Shown here: positions 60,668-64,000 of the stretch, in pieces
Position numbering within the stretch: the stretch's first letter is position 1
How the letters are laid out: every line of letters begins with the position of its first letter
NCBI GenBank assembly: GCA_964530325.1
Contig: CAZHAX010000016.1
Location: 1-64,000 of the forward strand
Origin: CAZHAX01 sp964530325
GTDB lineage: Bacteria > Chloroflexota > Anaerolineae > B4-G1
Length of the DNA: 64,000 nucleotides
Direction of reading: 5' to 3'
Position numbers and translations under genes: made by a program
The notes under the pieces: generated by a model
What the model was told of the DNA's origin: nothing
Database searches by the model: none
The model's input: only the letters and a program-made list of their open reading frames with translations

Positions 60668-61306
60668 TCAGTCTATCCCCTCGAAGACCTCGGGGTGGCT
60701 CGCCCGCAGGTCGTCCCGCACCTCTCCAAACACCCCCGGCGCCCGGGCGGCGACAAGCTGGAGCATGCGGACTGAGAGCTCGCGGATTTCCCACTGCGCC
60801 TGTCGGGATATGCGCAGCCTGAAGAGGTGCAGCAGCTCTCGGAAGTTCATCGTCACCACGATCCGGGTGGCGGCCGCGTTCGGCAGCACGAAGCGGGCAT
60901 CTTCCTTGCGTATGCCTAGATCGCGAAGCGCCCGGTATGCCTTCTGAACCTGAACAGCGAAATCGTCCCAGATCCGCTTCGCCTCCGCATCGCTGCTGAT
61001 GGCCGGAGGTAGCACCCACTCCGGGTCGGACATGTCCACGTACCTCTGGCTCTCCTGGCTGTAGCTGGCCAGCCTGTGCCGCACGAGCTGATGCGAGCAG
61101 GCCCGAGAGATGCCTGCAATCTCGAAGGTGGCGCTGGCGTGCTCGACGATCGACTCGTGGCCCTCGCGAACACGCGCCCGCAGGAACTTGGTCGGGTCTC
61201 CCCGAGCTTCGCTGCGGTAGCAGACCCTCCCCGCGCGCTCAAGCAGGGCCTCGGAAGAACCTTCCCCGTGGAGGTAGTTCGTGATCGCGATCAGCTCGAC
61301 TTTCAT
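60668..61306 (-). CDS. thyX: Flavin-dependent thymidylate synthase
   Basis: Makes dTMP from dUMP with FADH2 and methylenetetrahydrofolate. The protein has 212 residues. The ThyX motif appears as RHRLASYSQESQRYV, and the later NFRELLHLFRLR and RISRQAQWEIREL segments are typical. The ATG has GGAGGA two bases upstream. It draws on methylene-THF (as made by the glycine cleavage system) and on dUMP from the dCTP deaminase route, both represented in this window. It is convergent with mutM (22-base gap). Confidence 0.96.
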   Translation of the reverse strand: MKVELIAITNYLHGEGSSEALLERAGRVCYRSEARGDPTKFLRARVREGHESIVEHASATFEIAGISRACSHQLVRHRLASYSQESQRYVDMSDPEWVLPPAISSDAEAKRIWDDFAVQVQKAYRALRDLGIRKEDARFVLPNAAATRIVVTMNFRELLHLFRLRISRQAQWEIRELSVRMLQLVAARAPGVFGEVRDDLRASHPEVFEGID

Positions 61307-61367
61307 CTTCCTCCAATCAGTCTATCTCTGTGCACCACTCCAACCACACGGCCGCGTTGACGCTAGG

Positions 61368-62612
61368 CTAGAGCAGCGGCAGCAGGGCCACGAAGCGGCT
61401 GCCGGGCATCTTCGCCTTGTCACGGCCGGGGCTTTCGGCCCAGATACGCCCGCCGTGGGCCTGCACGACGCCCCTGGCAACAGCCAGTCCCAGGCCCGGC
61501 CCACCGCCGCCGAAGTTCGTCGATCCCGACGAGTGGAGCGAGAGCTCGCCGGGGCTGTAGAACCTCTCGAATATGAGATCCAGATCCTCCGCTGCAATGC
61601 CCACCCCGTTGTCCGCCACAGCTACCTCGATGCACTGGCCCAGGCCGGCCTCCTCCCTGCAGCGGCCTGATACCGTGATGGTTCCTCCATCTGGCGTGTA
61701 CTTGATGGCATTGGAGATCAGGTGACGAAACGCCTTGCGCAGAAGCTCTGGATCGCCCGGGTAGAGGGGCAGCTTCTCCAACCCTCTCATCCTGAGCTTC
61801 AGGTTTCTTTCCCTGAGTGCCTCTGTGAGTTCGGAGCGGATGCTTTTCAGGAGCGTCGCCAGGCTCAGAGGGCTGCGACTGACCTGGGGCCTAGTGTCGA
61901 CGAGCCGTGAAACGTCCAGTATCGACTCCAGGAGCCGGTGCAGGCGCTGGGTGCCGGCTGCGACGCCCTCGACGAGCGGGTTCAGCTCCGTGTTGCTCTT
62001 CACTGCCGGGCTATCCATCATCATTTGAGCGTAGCCCAGCAGGGCGGCCACCGGCGTCCGCAACTCGTGGGCGGCGAGACGGATGAACCCGGACTTAGCC
62101 TGATCGAGCCGCTCCAGGCGCCGAAGCGCTTGTGTCAGCTCTGCGTTTGCCTTCTCCAGGTCGGTTATGAGCCGCTGGTCGGACTCGCGCAGTCGGCTAG
62201 TCAGCCGGCTCAGTATCCGCGTAGCCAGGGGAGGGCTGGACTGGAGGACGGCGGCGAAATCCGCTCGCCCTATTTCGAGCACCACAGCAGGCTCGATCGC
62301 CCGCACAGTGGCCGTCCTCGCTCCTCTCTCCAGGATGGCCATCTCACCGAACAGCTCGCCGGCGCCTGCGTAGTGTAGATGACACTCCGTGTTGTCGTCC
62401 AGCCGCTTGACTATGGCGACCAGGCCCTGCACGATGAGGAAGACGCTATCTCCGGGGTCTCCCTCCCGGCAGATGGGATCACCCGCGGCGAAGCGCCGCT
62501 CCACAGACGCTTCTGCGAGGCGACCGATGCTCTCCTCGCCCACTCCGGCCAGCATCCTGCGGAGGAGAGCTCTGGCGTCCGTCGACTGCGCGGCGGGTAG
62601 GGAATCACTCAT
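61368..62612 (-). CDS. Histidine kinase with N-terminal cyclic-nucleotide-binding domain
   Basis: The protein has 414 residues. A cNMP-binding domain (about 25-140: FAAGDPICREGDPGDSVFLI ... GELFGEMAILERGARTATV) is followed by a coiled-coil helix. Next is a HisKA dimerisation domain with the phospho-His in LAAHELRTPVAALLG. The HATPase_c domain has an N box HLISNAIKYTPDG, a G1 box ADNGVGI, an F box FERFYSP and a glycine-rich GPGLGLAVARGVV. It has no membrane segment, so it senses a cytoplasmic signal, perhaps cAMP or oxygen/redox through the CRP-like domain. No response regulator is adjacent. The ATG at 62612 overlaps the hydrolase stop by eight bases (ATGAGTGA). Confidence 0.92.
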   Translation of the reverse strand: MSDSLPAAQSTDARALLRRMLAGVGEESIGRLAEASVERRFAAGDPICREGDPGDSVFLIVQGLVAIVKRLDDNTECHLHYAGAGELFGEMAILERGARTATVRAIEPAVVLEIGRADFAAVLQSSPPLATRILSRLTSRLRESDQRLITDLEKANAELTQALRRLERLDQAKSGFIRLAAHELRTPVAALLGYAQMMMDSPAVKSNTELNPLVEGVAAGTQRLHRLLESILDVSRLVDTRPQVSRSPLSLATLLKSIRSELTEALRERNLKLRMRGLEKLPLYPGDPELLRKAFRHLISNAIKYTPDGGTITVSGRCREEAGLGQCIEVAVADNGVGIAAEDLDLIFERFYSPGELSLHSSGSTNFGGGGPGLGLAVARGVVQAHGGRIWAESPGRDKAKMPGSRFVALLPLL

Positions 62613-64000
62613 TCCGGGAACCGTCGGGTGCGCTTGCGCCACTGCGCCGCCGGTCAAGACGGACGAATGCCACAGCGGCCACTAGCGCCACGGGAACGAC
62701 GCTGCCCGGGCACCAGTCTGCCCATCCCTGGCCTGCCGAGGGCCCTTCGTCGCTGGCGTCGGAGGGCGATCCTCCTTCGTGTGCGCGATCTGCCATCTCA
62801 TACACGGCTGCCAGCTGGTAGATGCCGTCGACGACCTCCTCCGGCATGGCGTAGCCGGCCGCATCTGCCCAGTCCCCCGGGGGCGAACCCGGGTCGTTTG
62901 CGGGCAGGTTCGTGCTGCCTTCCAGACCGGAGTCTACCTCGAGAACGTAGGCCGGGCTGGGGTTGATCTGCACCCAGCCGCCGTTCTCGTGCCAGCCCTC
63001 GAATGCCTGACGGATGTGCGGCTTGTCCGGCGCGGATTGGACGTGGTCCTCGACGCTGCAGAGTACCATTCCCTCCAAGTCTGGTATGCCGGCGAGGGCG
63101 CGGTGATAGAGGCGTACCGATTCGCGGATATCCCAATAGGCGTCGGCACGTTCTGGTGTGACGATGCCAGGCACCCACCCGCCGGGCAGGACCTGCCCGG
63201 CCACCAGGGCGTGCATCACCGGCCGGGAATAGACCACCAGCTCGCCGTCCGGGTAGGTATCCAGAGGGAAGTCCTCGTCCGGGCCGAGAGCGCCGTCGCC
63301 GTCGAGGTCGGGTGTCGGGCGGCCGCTGGCCGGGTCCTGCACCGTGCTGTACAGCCCGTCGCCGTTGCCGTCGTGGAAGAGCGGATAGAACTGCTGGCTG
63401 GGGTCGTAGGCCAGGTCTGAGTAGTCTACCGGGAACAGCAGAGGGCCGTAGCCGCCGTAGCGGGGATTGAAGAAGTCGCCCTGCTGCGCCGAAGGCTTCA
63501 TCCACACCCGGCCGAAATCGCGGGTGGCGATCTGGCTCGAGACCGGGGTCTCCCATTGGATCAGGTAGCGCAGGCGGCCGGAGAGATCGCTTCCATGGAG
63601 AGCGGCGACGGCGACGATGATGTTGCCGCCGTTGGAGACACCTATCAGGCCGACGTTGTCGTGCAGCACGTCGACTCGCACGACCTCGTCTATAGTGCTG
63701 CCCTCGCTATCCTGGAGTTCGCCGGCGGCGTAGAGAACGATGTCGCGCAGGGCCTGGATGCTGCGCTCACCGCGATAGTCGTATTCTCCGTCCGAGCTGA
63801 CTGCCGCATTGGGCACCGGGTCGCCTGGGAAGCCGAAAGTGACGATGATGACGTCATCGGCCTGGGGAGGCAATTCGTGCGCCAGTCCCTTGAGCTCGAA
63901 CCCACCAGGAAGCCAGATGATCACCGGGGCGCCATCGGGGTAGCGCGCATAGCCAGCCTGCGGCGACTGCACCCGCACGGCAAGCGTGCCCGATTCGCTG
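62605..64000 (-). CDS. Alpha/beta-hydrolase-like secreted or membrane-anchored protein, 5' end missing
   Basis: The reading frame runs off the right edge, so the start is outside the window. Visible residues begin PVIIWLPGGFELKGL, a typical first strand and turn of an alpha/beta hydrolase. The nucleophile elbow is IGVSNGGNIIVAVAAL (GxSxG). An EF-hand-like calcium segment is DGNGDGLYSTVQDP and another is DLDGDGALGPDED. Near the C-terminus a hydrophobic stretch (VVPVALVAAVAFV) followed by basic residues looks like a membrane anchor. It may be an esterase or peptidase; I cannot name the substrate. Its stop overlaps the histidine kinase start by eight bases. Confidence 0.75.
   Translation of the reverse strand, partial: SESGTLAVRVQSPQAGYARYPDGAPVIIWLPGGFELKGLAHELPPQADDVIIVTFGFPGDPVPNAAVSSDGEYDYRGERSIQALRDIVLYAAGELQDSEGSTIDEVVRVDVLHDNVGLIGVSNGGNIIVAVAALHGSDLSGRLRYLIQWETPVSSQIATRDFGRVWMKPSAQQGDFFNPRYGGYGPLLFPVDYSDLAYDPSQQFYPLFHDGNGDGLYSTVQDPASGRPTPDLDGDGALGPDEDFPLDTYPDGELVVYSRPVMHALVAGQVLPGGWVPGIVTPERADAYWDIRESVRLYHRALAGIPDLEGMVLCSVEDHVQSAPDKPHIRQAFEGWHENGGWVQINPSPAYVLEVDSGLEGSTNLPANDPGSPPGDWADAAGYAMPEEVVDGIYQLAAVYEMADRAHEGGSPSDASDEGPSAGQGWADWCPGSVVPVALVAAVAFVRLDRRRSGASAPDGSRNE

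Overview
The window is a high-G+C bacterial chromosome segment with dense, mostly minus-strand operons. Gene content and protein style point to Chloroflexota, probably an Anaerolineae-like lineage. The pointers are threonine/proline-rich linkers in membrane-anchored LysM and SH3 proteins, secreted proteins carrying a [YW]LPL[VL]xR segment, a split glycine decarboxylase (GcvPA/GcvPB), ThyX, an unusually long SecA, and NfnAB, which suggests ferredoxin-based anaerobic redox metabolism. The lineage call is inference; no rRNA gene is present. Promoters of the TTGACA-17-TATAAT type are visible at many genes.

Layout. 1-9.4 kb: a partial TPR protein, a protein of unknown function, a K+-independent-type H+-pyrophosphatase, an HD-domain hydrolase, a zinc-ribbon/LysM membrane protein, the nfnA-nfnB operon and a zinc-ribbon protein. 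9.4-11.8 kb: an overlapping operon SRPBCC-rluB-cmk-nucleotide hydrolase. 11.9-16.5 kb: a glycine-cleavage operon gcvH-gcvPA-(secreted caspase-like protease)-gcvPB. 16.8-19.5 kb: a MurF-Alr fusion gene just downstream of tRNA-Val(UAC). 19.7-24.8 kb: four ABC transporter genes. 25.1-28.8 kb: add-argS-dcd, where dcd carries an internal LAGLIDADG-like domain. 28.9-34.1 kb: secA followed by a winged-helix, KaiC-like ATPase and two small membrane genes. 34.3-43.9 kb: polX-amidase-phosphatase-SH3-ligA-rlmI. 44.1-45.9 kb: a lipoprotein fusing an FGE-sulfatase domain to a caspase-like domain that has lost its histidine. 45.9-52 kb: a five-gene oligopeptide ABC transporter with a large hairpin between oppA and oppB. 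52.3-55 kb: membrane dipeptidase-trmD and a divergent FHA protein. 55-60.6 kb: an MrfA-type helicase containing an inserted HNH domain, then HAD phosphatase, MrfB-type exonuclease and MutM. 60.7-64 kb: thyX, a cyclic-nucleotide-binding-domain histidine kinase, and a hydrolase cut by the window end.

How the genes fit together. Several groups concern DNA maintenance and nucleotide pools (dcd, thyX, cmk, a DNPH1-like hydrolase, add, ligA, polX, mutM, MrfA/MrfB). Others concern the envelope (MurF-Alr, amidase, SecA, LysM, dipeptidase, Opp) or one-carbon and redox metabolism (gcv, nfn, hppA). The most unusual observations are two nuclease-type domains inserted into enzymes of DNA metabolism (LAGLIDADG-like in dCTP deaminase, HNH in the MrfA helicase), two caspase-fold extracellular proteins, and the secA-linked wHTH/KaiC/membrane module.
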